Under the pieces are notes generated by a model. It searched no databases, was not told the DNA's origin, and saw nothing but the letters and a program-made list of their open reading frames with translations. Source: Pseudomonas sp. GM74 (GTDB lineage Bacteria; Pseudomonadota; Gammaproteobacteria; Pseudomonadales; Pseudomonadaceae). From it: 64,000 nt of DNA. This document shows positions 35,963 to 44,119 of this stretch, piece after piece; positions within the stretch are counted from its first letter, which is position 1, and every line of letters starts with the position of its first letter. The stretch is taken from positions 1 through 64,000 of the forward strand of contig NZ_AKJG01000158.1 of the NCBI RefSeq assembly GCF_000282455.1. Reading direction: 5' to 3'. The translations under genes and the position numbers were made by a program.

Positions 35963-36064
35963 TCTTCGCGAGCAAGCCCGCTCCCACACTGAAACGCTGT
36001 CGAACACAAATACTGTGTTCACTACAAATCTACTGTGGGAGCGGGCTTGCTCGCGAAGGCGGCC
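35963..36064. repeat. REPIN between mtlD and mtlY
   Basis: Inverted copy CGCGAGCAAGCCCGCTCCCAC (35968-35988) and direct copy GTGGGAGCGGGCTTGCTCGC (36035-36054), inside the mtl operon. Confidence 0.9.
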
Positions 36065-36104
36065 TGACAGGCGACATTTATGTTGAATGATCCAAGGATC
36101 CACT

Positions 36105-37610
36105 ATGCCAAACCAACAACTCTTCCTCGGCATCGACTGCGGCACCCAGGGCACCAAGGCCATCATCCTTGACGCAGTGAGTGGTGAAGTGCTCGGCCAG
36201 GGAGCGGCCAGCCACAGCCTGATCAGCGGCGCCAATGGCCGTCGCGAGCAGGACACTAACCAGTGGCTGGAAGCCTTCGCCACCGCCACCCGCCGCGCCT
36301 TGCTCGCGGCCAAAGTCGATGGCCAGTCGATTCTCGGCATTGGCGTCTCCGGCCAGCAACACGGCCTGGTGCTGCTCGACGATCAGGGCAAGGTGCTGCG
36401 TGCAGCCAAACTCTGGTGCGACACCGAAACCACCCCGGAAAATGATCGACTGCTGGCCCACCTGGGCGGCGAAAAGGGTTCGCTGGAGCGCCTCGGCGTG
36501 GTCATCGCGCCGGGCTACACCGTCTCCAAGCTGTTATGGACCAAAGAACAGCATCCCGAGGTGTTCTCCCGGATCGCCCGCATCTTGCTGCCCCACGATT
36601 ACCTCAACCATTGGCTGACCGGCCGCAGTTGCAGCGAATACGGCGATGCCTCCGGCACCGGGTATTTCAACGTGCGTACGCGCCAGTGGGATTTGCAATT
36701 GCTGCGTGACATCGACCCCAGCGGACGCCTGCAAGCCGCGCTGCCCGAGTTGATCGATGCACACCAGCCGGTTGGCACGATTCTGCCGGGCATCGCCGAA
36801 CACCTGGGCATCAACCCGAAGGCCCTGGTCTCCAGCGGTGGCGGCGACAATATGATGGGCGCCATCGGCACCGGCAACATCCAGCCTGGTGCAATCACCA
36901 TGAGCCTCGGTTCGTCGGGCACGGTGTACGCCTACGCCGATCAGCCGCACGTCGCCGCAGATGCCGCGGTTGCCAACTTCTGTTCTTCCAGTGGCGGCTG
37001 GCTGCCATTGATCTGCACCATGAACCTGACCAATGCCACCGGCCTGATTCGCGACCTGCTGGAGCTCGATATCGATCAGTTCAACGACCTCGTTACCCAA
37101 GCGCCGATCGGTTCCGAAGGCGTTTGCATGCTGCCGTTCTTCAACGGCGAACGGGTGCCTGCCCTGCCCTATGCCAGCGCCAGCCTGTGGGGCTTGACCA
37201 TGACCAACCTGACCCGGGCCAACCTGTGCCGCGCGGTGGTCGAAGGCACGACATTCGGTTTACGTTACGGACTGGACCTGCTGCGCCACAATGGCTTACA
37301 AAGCCGCAGCATTCGGCTGATCGGCGGCGGGTCAAAAAGTGCGGTCTGGCGGCAGATCGTCGCCGACACCATGGATACACCGGTGATCTGTACCGAACAA
37401 AGCGAGGCCGCGGCCTTAGGGGCGGGGATTCAGGCAGCCTGGTGCGTATCCCGGGTTAACGGGCGCGAAGACAGCCTGGCGCAATTGTGCGAGCGCTGCG
37501 TAAAACTCGACCCGGCCAGTGAAACCCTGCCGGTCGCCGACAATGTACACGTCTGCCAACAGGCGTATGAACGCTATCGACAGCAAGTCGCAACCCTAAT
37601 TAAAGAGTGA
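36105..37610 (+). CDS. mtlY: Xylulokinase MtlY
   Basis: 501 residues, FGGY sugar kinase. Phosphorylates D-xylulose (from arabitol) to xylulose-5-phosphate. ATP-site phosphate loop LGIDCGTQGTKAIILD at the N-terminus, substrate-region GVSGQQHGLV, SSGGGDNMMGAIGTG and C-terminal LIGGGSKSAVWRQIVAD. ATG 36105 is chosen over 36087 because MPNQQLFLGIDCG is the usual length before the phosphate loop. Separated from mtlD by a REPIN; ends 6 bp before mtlZ. Confidence 0.93.
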   Translation: MPNQQLFLGIDCGTQGTKAIILDAVSGEVLGQGAASHSLISGANGRREQDTNQWLEAFATATRRALLAAKVDGQSILGIGVSGQQHGLVLLDDQGKVLRAAKLWCDTETTPENDRLLAHLGGEKGSLERLGVVIAPGYTVSKLLWTKEQHPEVFSRIARILLPHDYLNHWLTGRSCSEYGDASGTGYFNVRTRQWDLQLLRDIDPSGRLQAALPELIDAHQPVGTILPGIAEHLGINPKALVSSGGGDNMMGAIGTGNIQPGAITMSLGSSGTVYAYADQPHVAADAAVANFCSSSGGWLPLICTMNLTNATGLIRDLLELDIDQFNDLVTQAPIGSEGVCMLPFFNGERVPALPYASASLWGLTMTNLTRANLCRAVVEGTTFGLRYGLDLLRHNGLQSRSIRLIGGGSKSAVWRQIVADTMDTPVICTEQSEAAALGAGIQAAWCVSRVNGREDSLAQLCERCVKLDPASETLPVADNVHVCQQAYERYRQQVATLIKE

Positions 37611-37616
37611 TCAACT

Positions 37617-38561
37617 ATGTACCTGGTGTGTGGCGAAGCGCTGTTCGATTTTTTCAGTGAAAACGACGCAAGCGGTCTGGCTTCCAAAGTGAATTTCAAA
37701 GCCATTGCCGGTGGTTCGCCGTTCAACGTGGCGGTGGGCTTGCGCCGGTTGGGCGTGGATGCGGCGCTGTTGGCCGGGTTGTCCACCGACTATCTGGGCC
37801 GGCGCCTGCTGCAAGTGTTGCAAGATGAAGGCGTGTGCCAGGACTACCTGCTGGATTTCACCGCACCGACCACCCTGGCAATGGTCGCCGTAGGGGCCAA
37901 TGGCTCGCCGCAGTACAGCTTCCGTGGCGAAGGCTGCGCGGATCGACAATTGCAACCGGAACACCTGCCGGCACTCGGGCCTGAAGTGCGCGGCCTGCAT
38001 ATCGGCTCGTTTTCCCTGGTGGTGCAGCCGATTGCCGACACGCTATTGGCATTGGTGCGCCGGGAAAGCGGCAGGCGCCTGATCAGCCTCGATCCGAACG
38101 TGCGCCTGAACCCGGAGCCGGACATCGACCTGTGGCGTAACCGGATCGCGACGCTGGTGGAGCTGGCCGACCTGATCAAGGTCAGCGACGAGGACCTGCA
38201 TCTGTTGTACCCCGGCCAGGACCCGGCGCAGGTGATCGAAGGCTGGTTGCAGCACCGCTGTCAGCTGGTATTCCTGACCCGGGGTGGCGAAGGCGCGAGT
38301 GTGTTCAGCCGGGTTCACGGTTCGTGGTCGACTCCCGCCTGTGAGGTAAAAATCGCCGACACCGTAGGCGCGGGCGATACCTTCCAGGCGGCGCTGATTA
38401 CCTGGTTGACCGAACAGCAGCTGGATTCAGTGGAGGGCGTGAAGCAACTTGGCCGCGAGCAGATCGACCACATGCTGAAGTTCGCGGTGCGGGCGGCGGC
38501 ACTGACGTGCAGCAAGACCGGGCCGGATCTGCCTTATCGCAAGCAACTGGATTTGCGCTGA
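37617..38561 (+). CDS. mtlZ: Fructokinase MtlZ
   Basis: 314 residues, PfkB/ribokinase family. Phosphorylates the D-fructose made by MtlD. N-terminal GEALFDFF and GGSPFNVAVGLRRLG, anion hole and catalytic base in DTVGAGDTFQAALITWL. Last gene of the operon, 6 bp after mtlY, so probably co-translated. No clear hairpin terminator follows, only a single REP. Confidence 0.93.
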   Translation: MYLVCGEALFDFFSENDASGLASKVNFKAIAGGSPFNVAVGLRRLGVDAALLAGLSTDYLGRRLLQVLQDEGVCQDYLLDFTAPTTLAMVAVGANGSPQYSFRGEGCADRQLQPEHLPALGPEVRGLHIGSFSLVVQPIADTLLALVRRESGRRLISLDPNVRLNPEPDIDLWRNRIATLVELADLIKVSDEDLHLLYPGQDPAQVIEGWLQHRCQLVFLTRGGEGASVFSRVHGSWSTPACEVKIADTVGAGDTFQAALITWLTEQQLDSVEGVKQLGREQIDHMLKFAVRAAALTCSKTGPDLPYRKQLDLR

Positions 38562-38570
38562 GTTCGAAGG

Positions 38571-38600
38571 CCTCATCGCGGGCAAGTTCGCTCCCACAGG
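38571..38600. repeat. Single degenerate REP after mtlZ
   Basis: ATCGCGGGCAAGTTCGCTCC is a REP core with a T in place of one C. It lies just past the last mtl gene. Confidence 0.7.
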
Positions 38601-38851
38601 GTTGCGGGTCGTTCACAGCATTTGTGTCCACCCTTGTTCGCGATGACTTTCCATCAGACGCCCGATGGTCTTAACTGATACACAGGATCGCGCATCCGCG
38701 ACAGGCGGTGTCCAGCCGGGTTAACCCTCGCTTAACCGTGCGATCCAACACTTCACTGGACCGCACGCCCTCAGACTGTTCTGACGCCCAGTGCGGCAAG
38801 TTCGACAAGCGACACATCGAACTGACATTCCGTCCGCACCGGAGATCGTTG

Positions 38852-39118
38852 ATGAACACTCGCACCCTGCTGATTACCACCGCCCTCGCCTGCACCGCGT
38901 TTGTCGGCCTGGCTCAGGCCAATGACACCACTGACTCTCAAGCCACGCCCTATCACTACGGCATGCCATTGCATGTCAGCAAAGTGATTTCACTTTCCGA
39001 GCCGGACACCCTGGAGTGCAAAGTGGTGACGGCCGAGATGAAGTACATCGATGACTCGGGAAAACCCGCAGAAATTTCCTACCGTAAACTTTCCGACGCT
39101 TGCGAGAACCAGAGCTGA
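38852..39118 (+). CDS. DUF2790 small secreted protein
   Basis: 88 residues. Signal peptide (TLLITTALACTAFVGLAQA, cleavage after about residue 23), then the DUF2790 core PYHYGMPLHVSKVISLSE, EMKYIDDSGKP and a C-terminal Cys. The family is confined to Pseudomonas and close relatives; many strains have several copies, and function is unknown. The Cys in ECKVV and the Cys in DACENQ could form a disulfide in the periplasm. ATG 38852 is preceded by GGAGA. Confidence 0.85.
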   Translation: MNTRTLLITTALACTAFVGLAQANDTTDSQATPYHYGMPLHVSKVISLSEPDTLECKVVTAEMKYIDDSGKPAEISYRKLSDACENQS

Positions 39119-39209
39119 CTGAAAAGTCTGATTTGGCACTTGGCGGTATTCCTTTGAGGGTTGCGGCGCTATGCTCTAGCGCCTCCCTCTCTGCCCGCAA
39201 GGATTGGCC

Positions 39210-39605
39210 ATGCAGTTGTCGTTTCGCACGTTGTCGATGTTTACCGCCGCCATCTGTCTGGTGCTGAGCCTGGTCTGGGGCCTGACACCGCAATGGTTAT
39301 TGTCGTTCTGGGACATCGAATTTTCATTCGCGGTGGGATTGGTCGCGCGACGCACCGCCGTGCTGTTTGGGGCGTTGAGCGTGTTCTCTTTTCTGGTTCG
39401 CAACGCGCCCCCTTGCGCAACCCGCAATGCCCTGAGCCTCGGCTTCGTCGTCGGCAGCTGGGGATTGGCCGTGCTGGGTTTTGCCGAATGGCTCAGTGGC
39501 CATGTCGGGCCGGGGATTTTGCTGGCGGTCGGGTTTGAACTGGCGCTGGGCCTGGCGTTCTTCCAGACCCGGCGCATGTCCCTGGAACCCGAAACAGCAG
39601 GCTAG
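39210..39605 (+). CDS. Small four-helix membrane protein
   Basis: 131 residues, about four hydrophobic helices (MFTAAICLVLSLVWGL, AVLFGALSVFSFLV, LGFVVGSWGLAVLGFAEWL, ILLAVGFELALGLAFF). I do not recognise a named family. ATG 39210 has AAGGA 7 bases upstream; a TTG two codons earlier is less likely. Its TAG stop overlaps the complementary TAG of the convergent DUF1652 gene in the palindrome CTAG. Confidence 0.65.
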   Translation: MQLSFRTLSMFTAAICLVLSLVWGLTPQWLLSFWDIEFSFAVGLVARRTAVLFGALSVFSFLVRNAPPCATRNALSLGFVVGSWGLAVLGFAEWLSGHVGPGILLAVGFELALGLAFFQTRRMSLEPETAG

Positions 39606-39868
39606 AGTGCTTTGCCCAACATGGAGTGCGGCTCGACCTCGACGTGATGTTGTCTGGAACGCAGTTGGGCAATCAATTCGTTTATTTCCCGGCAACCATT
39701 GAGTCCGGAGGCATCGATGCCAGTGACCATTAGATCGAGCTGATCGGTTTGCCCGTCTGCATAGACCTTGACGGTCATCGACAGATCCGGTGACAGGGTG
39801 CACTGGCAGCGCTTGGGCAGAAAACTGCTTTCGATGATATTGCGAATTTCCAAGGCAGAAAGAAACAT
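39602..39868 (-). CDS. DUF1652 protein
   Basis: 88 residues, DUF1652 family, known only from pseudomonads. The N-terminus MFLSALEIRNIIESSFLPKR is the family signature, followed by CQCTLSPDLSMTVKVY and DLMVTGIDASGLNGCREI. No signal or membrane segment, so cytosolic. AAAGGAGGGA upstream makes 39868 the clear start, although the frame is open further. Function unknown; convergent with the small membrane-protein gene. Confidence 0.82.
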   Translation of the reverse strand: MFLSALEIRNIIESSFLPKRCQCTLSPDLSMTVKVYADGQTDQLDLMVTGIDASGLNGCREINELIAQLRSRQHHVEVEPHSMLGKAL

Positions 39869-40145
39869 GGCGACTCCCTCCTTTATGAAACTGCCGACGA
39901 TCAATGCTTGCTCATTTGAAATCCCGGCAAGCTTCAGGGACAGATACAGCATAAAACATACCCTGAGTTTCGCGGTGCAACTCATCGGCAATTCAAGAAT
40001 TTAGTCGAATCACCTGTAAAGCCTGCCATGCAGTTTGCAATAAGCGCCCCTGGCGACCCTGCAATTAGCAACCCGGGATCCCGGGTTTGCATTCACTGCA
40101 CACGACAGTGAAAATGCCGCCCTTCACTTCAAGCAAGGAGGCATC

Positions 40146-40628
40146 ATGAATTCTTTGACCATTAGCGCTTGCACAGCGCTGGTTGCACTGGGGCTTGCCG
40201 GCGTAGCGCACGCCGCCAAACTGGAAGACACCGCACCCTATCCGAAGGCAGAAAGCGGGTTTACCCGCCAGGTCATCCACCTTGCGCCACAGACCCGGGA
40301 AAACGACTTCCAGGTCGAGATTCTGGCCGGTAAGACGATGACCGTCGACTGCAATAACCCGCGTCTGGGCGGCATTCTCGAAGAGAAGAACCTCGAGGGT
40401 TGGGGTTATCCGTTCTATCGCCTGGAAAAAGTCATCGGGCCGATGAGCACGCTGATGGCTTGCCCGGCCGGCACGAGCAAACAGGGTTTTGTACCGGTGG
40501 TCGGTGACGGCTTCCTGCTGCGTTACAACAGCAAACTGCCGCTGGTGCTGTACGTGCCCAAGGACATCGAAGTGCGCTACCGGATCTGGTCGGCGTCGAC
40601 CAAGGTCGAGAAAGCCGTTCAGGAATAA
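40146..40628 (+). CDS. eco: Ecotin, periplasmic serine-protease inhibitor
   Basis: 160 residues with a signal peptide ending AHA (residue 23). Ecotin dimers block chymotrypsin-fold serine proteases, protecting against host or predator enzymes. Conserved blocks: DTAPYPKAESGFTRQVIHL, DCNNPRLGG, GWGYPFYRLEKV, LLRYNSKLPLVLYVP and EVRYRIWSA. The reactive loop reads STLMACP, where E. coli has STMMACP, so the P1 position (residue 103) is Leu instead of Met. Cys69 and Cys106 form the conserved disulfide. AAGGAGG precedes the ATG. Confidence 0.95.
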   Translation: MNSLTISACTALVALGLAGVAHAAKLEDTAPYPKAESGFTRQVIHLAPQTRENDFQVEILAGKTMTVDCNNPRLGGILEEKNLEGWGYPFYRLEKVIGPMSTLMACPAGTSKQGFVPVVGDGFLLRYNSKLPLVLYVPKDIEVRYRIWSASTKVEKAVQE

Positions 40629-40679
40629 CCCGGCCATTCGGCGGACCCTCGCGACGTCCGCTGTAGACCGGTCCAGGCG

Positions 40680-41693
40680 TCATGCCGGGGCGCCACTCAA
40701 CGCGGCGCGCTCGGCCACATGCCCCAGGCTGTCGAAATTGATATTGGCACCCGAGTCGATCGCCACCAGTGTCTGCCCCAAGGCACCGGTCTGCGCGACG
40801 TATTTCTTGATCCCGGCCACCGCCAGCGCACCGGAAGGTTCGGTGATCGAGCGGGTATCGTCGTAGATATTCTTGATTGCCGCGCAAAGCTCATCGTTGC
40901 TGACCGTCATGACCTCATCGACGCAAAACCGGCAGACCTCAAAACCGTAAGCGCCGACCTGCGCCACCGCCACCCCATCGGCGAAGGTGCCAACACTCGG
41001 CAACATGACCCGTTCGCCGGCATGCATCGCCGCTTGCAGACACGCGCAATGCTCCGACTCCACGCCAATGATGCGAACTTCCGGCCGCAGGTATTTGACG
41101 TAGGCGGCGATGCCCGCGATCAGCCCGCCGCCCCCTACCGGTACGAAGATCGCATCCAGCGGCCCCTGATGCTGGCGCAGGATTTCCATGGCCACCGTGC
41201 CTTGCCCCGCGATCACCTCCGGGTCGTCGAAGGGCGAAACGAAGGTGCGACCGGTTTTTCCGGCCAGATCCAGTGCATAGGCCAGGGCGAACGGAAAGCT
41301 TTCGCCGTGCAACACCGCATCGGCACCGCGACTGCGCACCCCGATGACCTTCAGTTGGGGCGTCGTGCAGGGCATGACGATGGTGGCGTTGATCCCCAGT
41401 TCCCGCGCCGCCAGTGCCACACCCTGCGCATGATTGCCGGCAGACGCCGTGACCACGCCGCGAGCCTTTTGCGCCTCGCTCAGTTGCACCAGCTTGTTGT
41501 AGGCGCCGCGGATCTTGAAGGAAAAGGTTGGTTGCAGGTCTTCGCGCTTGAGCAGGATCTGGTTGCCCAAGGCTTCGGACAAGGCTGGCGCCGGTTGCAA
41601 TGGCGTGCGCACGGCCAGTTCATAGACCGGCGCGGCAAGGATTTTTTTGACGTAGTGTTCAAGCAGGCTTTGCTGGTCGGTCGTAAAGCTCAT
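40680..41693 (-). CDS. Threonine/serine dehydratase, short form without ACT domains
   Basis: 337 residues, fold-type II PLP enzyme; deaminates threonine to 2-oxobutyrate. PLP Lys60 in TFSFKIRGAYN, SAGNHAQGVA, the phosphate-binding PVGGGGLIAG and the C-terminal DSGANINFD. Biosynthetic IlvA has about 500 residues with ACT-like allosteric domains at the C-terminus. Here the protein ends right after the catalytic core, so isoleucine feedback should be absent. AGGAG lies 7 bases before ATG 41693. Upstream is a complete-looking ilv-type attenuator (leader peptide 41778-41843, terminator 41731-41759). This suggests a role in isoleucine synthesis with control at transcription instead of at the enzyme. 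Confidence 0.9.
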   Translation of the reverse strand: MSFTTDQQSLLEHYVKKILAAPVYELAVRTPLQPAPALSEALGNQILLKREDLQPTFSFKIRGAYNKLVQLSEAQKARGVVTASAGNHAQGVALAARELGINATIVMPCTTPQLKVIGVRSRGADAVLHGESFPFALAYALDLAGKTGRTFVSPFDDPEVIAGQGTVAMEILRQHQGPLDAIFVPVGGGGLIAGIAAYVKYLRPEVRIIGVESEHCACLQAAMHAGERVMLPSVGTFADGVAVAQVGAYGFEVCRFCVDEVMTVSNDELCAAIKNIYDDTRSITEPSGALAVAGIKKYVAQTGALGQTLVAIDSGANINFDSLGHVAERAALSGAPA

Positions 41694-41730
41694 GGTCGTC
41701 TCCTGACAGTGTTCGGGGTCCGGGAGACAG

Positions 41731-41759
41731 AAAGTAAAAACCCGCCTCCAGGGCGGGTT
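41731..41759 (-). terminator. Attenuator terminator upstream of the threonine dehydratase
   Basis: Minus strand: AACCCGCC, a 5-base loop, GGCGGGTT, then TTTTTACTTT. The 8-bp stem lies at 41752-41759 and 41739-41746. It sits 45 bases before the structural gene, so it ends transcription inside the leader unless an alternative fold forms. Confidence 0.85.
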
Positions 41760-41777
41760 GGGTGCTGCAGTCGTGAG

Positions 41778-41843
41778 CTAGCCCGCCAAATGAGGAATGG
41801 CGGTAATAATGCTTGGCTGGCAGCGCAATACAGTGGAAGTCAT
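41778..41843 (-). CDS. Attenuator leader peptide, 21 residues
   Basis: ATG at 41843, TAG at 41780-41778. The peptide begins MTSTVLRCQPSII and ends TAIPHLAG. Ten of the 21 residues are Thr, Val, Ile or Leu, including Ile-Ile-Thr and a third Ile two codons later, as in ilv leader peptides. The codons ACC GCC ATT form stem segment 1 (CCGCCA), which pairs with TGGCGG at the end of the frame (41788-41783). That segment can instead pair with the 5' arm of the terminator. Stalling at the Ile codons would therefore favour read-through. Too short for ordinary gene finders. Confidence 0.72.
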   Translation of the reverse strand: MTSTVLRCQPSIITAIPHLAG

Positions 41844-41849
41844 GACTGG

Positions 41850-41878
41850 AAATTAGCCGGGCGTTGATGGCAAGTCAA
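41850..41878 (-). promoter_or_regulatory. Sigma-70 promoter of the leader/threonine dehydratase
   Basis: Minus strand: TTGACT (41878-41873), 17-bp spacer, TAATTT (41855-41850). A start 7 bases after the -10 falls at about 41843, on or next to the leader-peptide ATG, so the leader mRNA may have almost no 5' untranslated region. Confidence 0.6.
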
Positions 41879-41940
41879 TGGCAAGTTTGCGGTGGTCGCT
41901 ATAGGCTACCGGTTCTATTCATTGCCCAAGGAAGGAAAAC

Positions 41941-42276
41941 ATGAAAGCCATTGCCCTGCCCCTTATCGCCTTGATCGCTTTTGCCGGCTACACGGTTTCA
42001 GTGATGCTCCAGGCCGAACAATCATTGATCGACTTCGGCATCAGCCTGATGTCACGCCCCGATACTGCACAAGTGGTGATCGACCTTTACCTGCTGGCAA
42101 CGCTTGCGGGGCTCTGGATGTACCAGGATGCGCGAAAGCGCGGGCAGCCGGTGCTTTCGTTGGTGCCTTATCTGCTGATCACCGCAGTGTTTGTTTCGAT
42201 TGGGCCATTGTTGTATCTGGTGGTACGCGGGTTTCAGGATCGCAGGAGATCAGTAGCCGCGACTGGGCAGATCTGA
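41941..42276 (+). CDS. DUF2834-type small membrane protein
   Basis: 111 residues, three predicted membrane helices (ALPLIALIAFAGYTVSVML, VVIDLYLLATLAGLWMY and LVPYLLITAVFVSIGPLLYLVV). The internal WMYQDARKRG and length fit DUF2834 proteins, which are of unknown function. AAGGAAAAC precedes ATG 41941. Divergent from the threonine dehydratase leader; stands alone. Confidence 0.7.
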   Translation: MKAIALPLIALIAFAGYTVSVMLQAEQSLIDFGISLMSRPDTAQVVIDLYLLATLAGLWMYQDARKRGQPVLSLVPYLLITAVFVSIGPLLYLVVRGFQDRRRSVAATGQI

Positions 42277-42306
42277 CCCGCCCCCAGTGATGGGCTTGAA
42301 ATTGCA

Positions 42307-42331
42307 ATCGCGAGCAGGCTCGCTCCTACAC
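42307..42331. repeat. Single degenerate REP
   Basis: ATCGCGAGCAGGCTCGCTCC resembles the REP core with substitutions, between the DUF2834 gene and the sugar dehydrogenase. Confidence 0.7.
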
Positions 42332-42413
42332 TGGATATGCAAGACTGGAAAAACAGATTCCCTGAAATCTGCGGCCACTCACTATCGCGGCCGCAGAACT
42401 CGCCAATGGCAGG

Positions 42414-43565
42414 TTATTTCAAACCCACCTTGTACAACTCGCCGCTCTCCTCATCGGTCAAAACATACAAATAGCCGTCCGGCCCCTGCCGCACATCGCG
42501 GATGCGTTTTTTCAGATCCCCGAGCAAGCGCTCTTCGTGTATCACCTTGTCGCCATCGAACTCCAGGCGGATCAGTTCCTGGCTGATCAACGCACCGATA
42601 AACACATTGCGCTGCCAGACTTTGAAACGATCGGCATCGTAGAACGCCATGCCACTCAGGCCCGGGGATTTTTCCCAGACGTGGTTCGGGGCGACGGTGC
42701 CTTCGACGGTCTCACCCTTGGCTTCGGGTATCGGTTGACCGGAGTAGTTGATGCCATGGGTGGCCAGCGGCCAGCCGTAATTCTTGCCGCGCTCGATGAT
42801 GTTGACTTCATCGCCGCCCAGAGGGCCGTGTTCGTTTTCCCACAGCGTGCCGTTCCACGGGTTGAGCGCCGCGCCTTGAGGGTTACGCTGCCCGTAGGAC
42901 CAGATCTCCGGGCGCACGTTGGCCTGGCCGACAAAGGGGTTGTCCTTGGGCACCGTGCCGTCCGGGTAGATTCGCACCACCTTGCCTTGCAGCTTGTCGA
43001 GGTCCTGGGCGGTCGGACGGTCATTGTTTTCCCCCAGGGTCACGAACAGATAGCCGTCGCGATCGAACACCAGCCGCGAGCCAAAATGGTTGCCGACCGA
43101 GAGCTTGGGTTCCTGACGCAGGATCACCTGGAAATCCTTGAGCGCCGTCATATCGTCGGAGAGCCGGCCGCGGCCCACCGCAGTGCCGGCCTTGTCTCCT
43201 TTACCGTCACCTTCGGCATAGGACAGATAGACCATCCGGTCCTGTCTGAAATCCGGCGACAGCGCCACGTCGAGCAATCCACCCTGCCCTTTGGCCCAGA
43301 CCCTGGGTACGCCATTGAGCGGTGCCGACAGTTTGCCGTCGGCGGTCACCAGCCGCAGATTGCCGGGCCGTTCGGTCACCAACATGTTTTTGCTGTCCGG
43401 CAAGAATGCCAGGGCCCAGGGGTACTCCAGCCCCGTCACGATGGGAGTGACCTCAAGGGTGCCGTCTTCGCTTTTCATCGTCCGGGACTGCGCGGCAAGC
43501 ACAGGGACAGTGGCGCTGATCAATACGCTGGCACAGAGCGTTGCCAAAAGGTTTTTACGCAACAT
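42414..43565 (-). CDS. PQQ-type aldose sugar dehydrogenase (YliI/Asd-like), periplasmic
   Basis: 383 residues. Signal peptide (LLATLCASVLISATVPVLAA). Six-bladed propeller of the soluble glucose dehydrogenase family: GLEYPWALAFLPDS, GQGGLLDVALSPDF, HFGSRLVFDRDGYLFVTLGE, SYGQRNPQGAALNP, ENEHGPLGGDEVN and KNYGWPLATHG, which carries the usual PQQ/calcium-binding positions. It would oxidise aldose sugars in the periplasm. Single gene with ATG 43565; no PQQ-synthesis genes nearby. Confidence 0.9.
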   Translation of the reverse strand: MLRKNLLATLCASVLISATVPVLAAQSRTMKSEDGTLEVTPIVTGLEYPWALAFLPDSKNMLVTERPGNLRLVTADGKLSAPLNGVPRVWAKGQGGLLDVALSPDFRQDRMVYLSYAEGDGKGDKAGTAVGRGRLSDDMTALKDFQVILRQEPKLSVGNHFGSRLVFDRDGYLFVTLGENNDRPTAQDLDKLQGKVVRIYPDGTVPKDNPFVGQANVRPEIWSYGQRNPQGAALNPWNGTLWENEHGPLGGDEVNIIERGKNYGWPLATHGINYSGQPIPEAKGETVEGTVAPNHVWEKSPGLSGMAFYDADRFKVWQRNVFIGALISQELIRLEFDGDKVIHEERLLGDLKKRIRDVRQGPDGYLYVLTDEESGELYKVGLK

Positions 43566-43632
43566 GCAGGATTCCTTTTCCGATGAAAATGAGGCTTGCT
43601 GAAAAGTAGCGGCCAGAGGTCATGCCTGCCAC

Positions 43633-43980
43633 TCAACGGTTGCTGCTACCGGTGTCTCTAGAGGGGGGATTGGGAATGAATTTCGGTGGGCCGGCGGGCG
43701 CTGTCCGGTCGGGGTAGCGATTACCGATGCCTCCGTTGTCCAGCGTCGGCGGGCGCGGGACCGGCACGGTATTGGGGCCGCGTATGGCCGGGGCGCTGGG
43801 TTGAGTGCCTTGCATGCTGTTGGGGTTGGCCCGGCGAATCGGACTGTTGTAAGGGTTGCTGTTGGTGCTGCCAGGCAGGTTCTGGGCCAATTGCAACGCA
43901 ACAGAGACATCAGCCTGGACCAAAGGGCCCAGCACGCCGCTCAAGGCCAGCGCAATGGCGCCAAACACGTATCGGTTCAT
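43633..43980 (-). CDS. Small secreted Pro/Asn-rich protein
   Basis: 115 residues. Clear signal peptide (FGAIALALSGVLGPLVQA) followed by a mature part of about 90 residues rich in Pro, Asn, Gly and Ser, with no predicted secondary structure (NPYNSPIRRANPNSMQG, TVPVPRPPTLDNGGIGNRYP). No Cys and no recognised family. Probably a periplasmic or surface disordered protein. It stands alone between the sugar dehydrogenase and lpxO. Confidence 0.55.
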   Translation of the reverse strand: MNRYVFGAIALALSGVLGPLVQADVSVALQLAQNLPGSTNSNPYNSPIRRANPNSMQGTQPSAPAIRGPNTVPVPRPPTLDNGGIGNRYPDRTAPAGPPKFIPNPPSRDTGSSNR

Positions 43981-44119
43981 GGGGTGCCTCTCTGCGTCCG
44001 CGTGGATAAGGACTTCGATACCACGCTACGCCCGAGGTTCGGATTTGTTAACCAAAAACTCCCCGGCAAGATGTAACAGGCTGAATGTTCCGGCCTCATC
44101 GCCGGAGCGAACACTCCTC

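Noticed and set aside
40643..40663. Hairpin GCGGAC/GTCCGC between ecotin and the threonine dehydratase as a terminator
   Set aside because: Only 6 bp and no T run on either strand.
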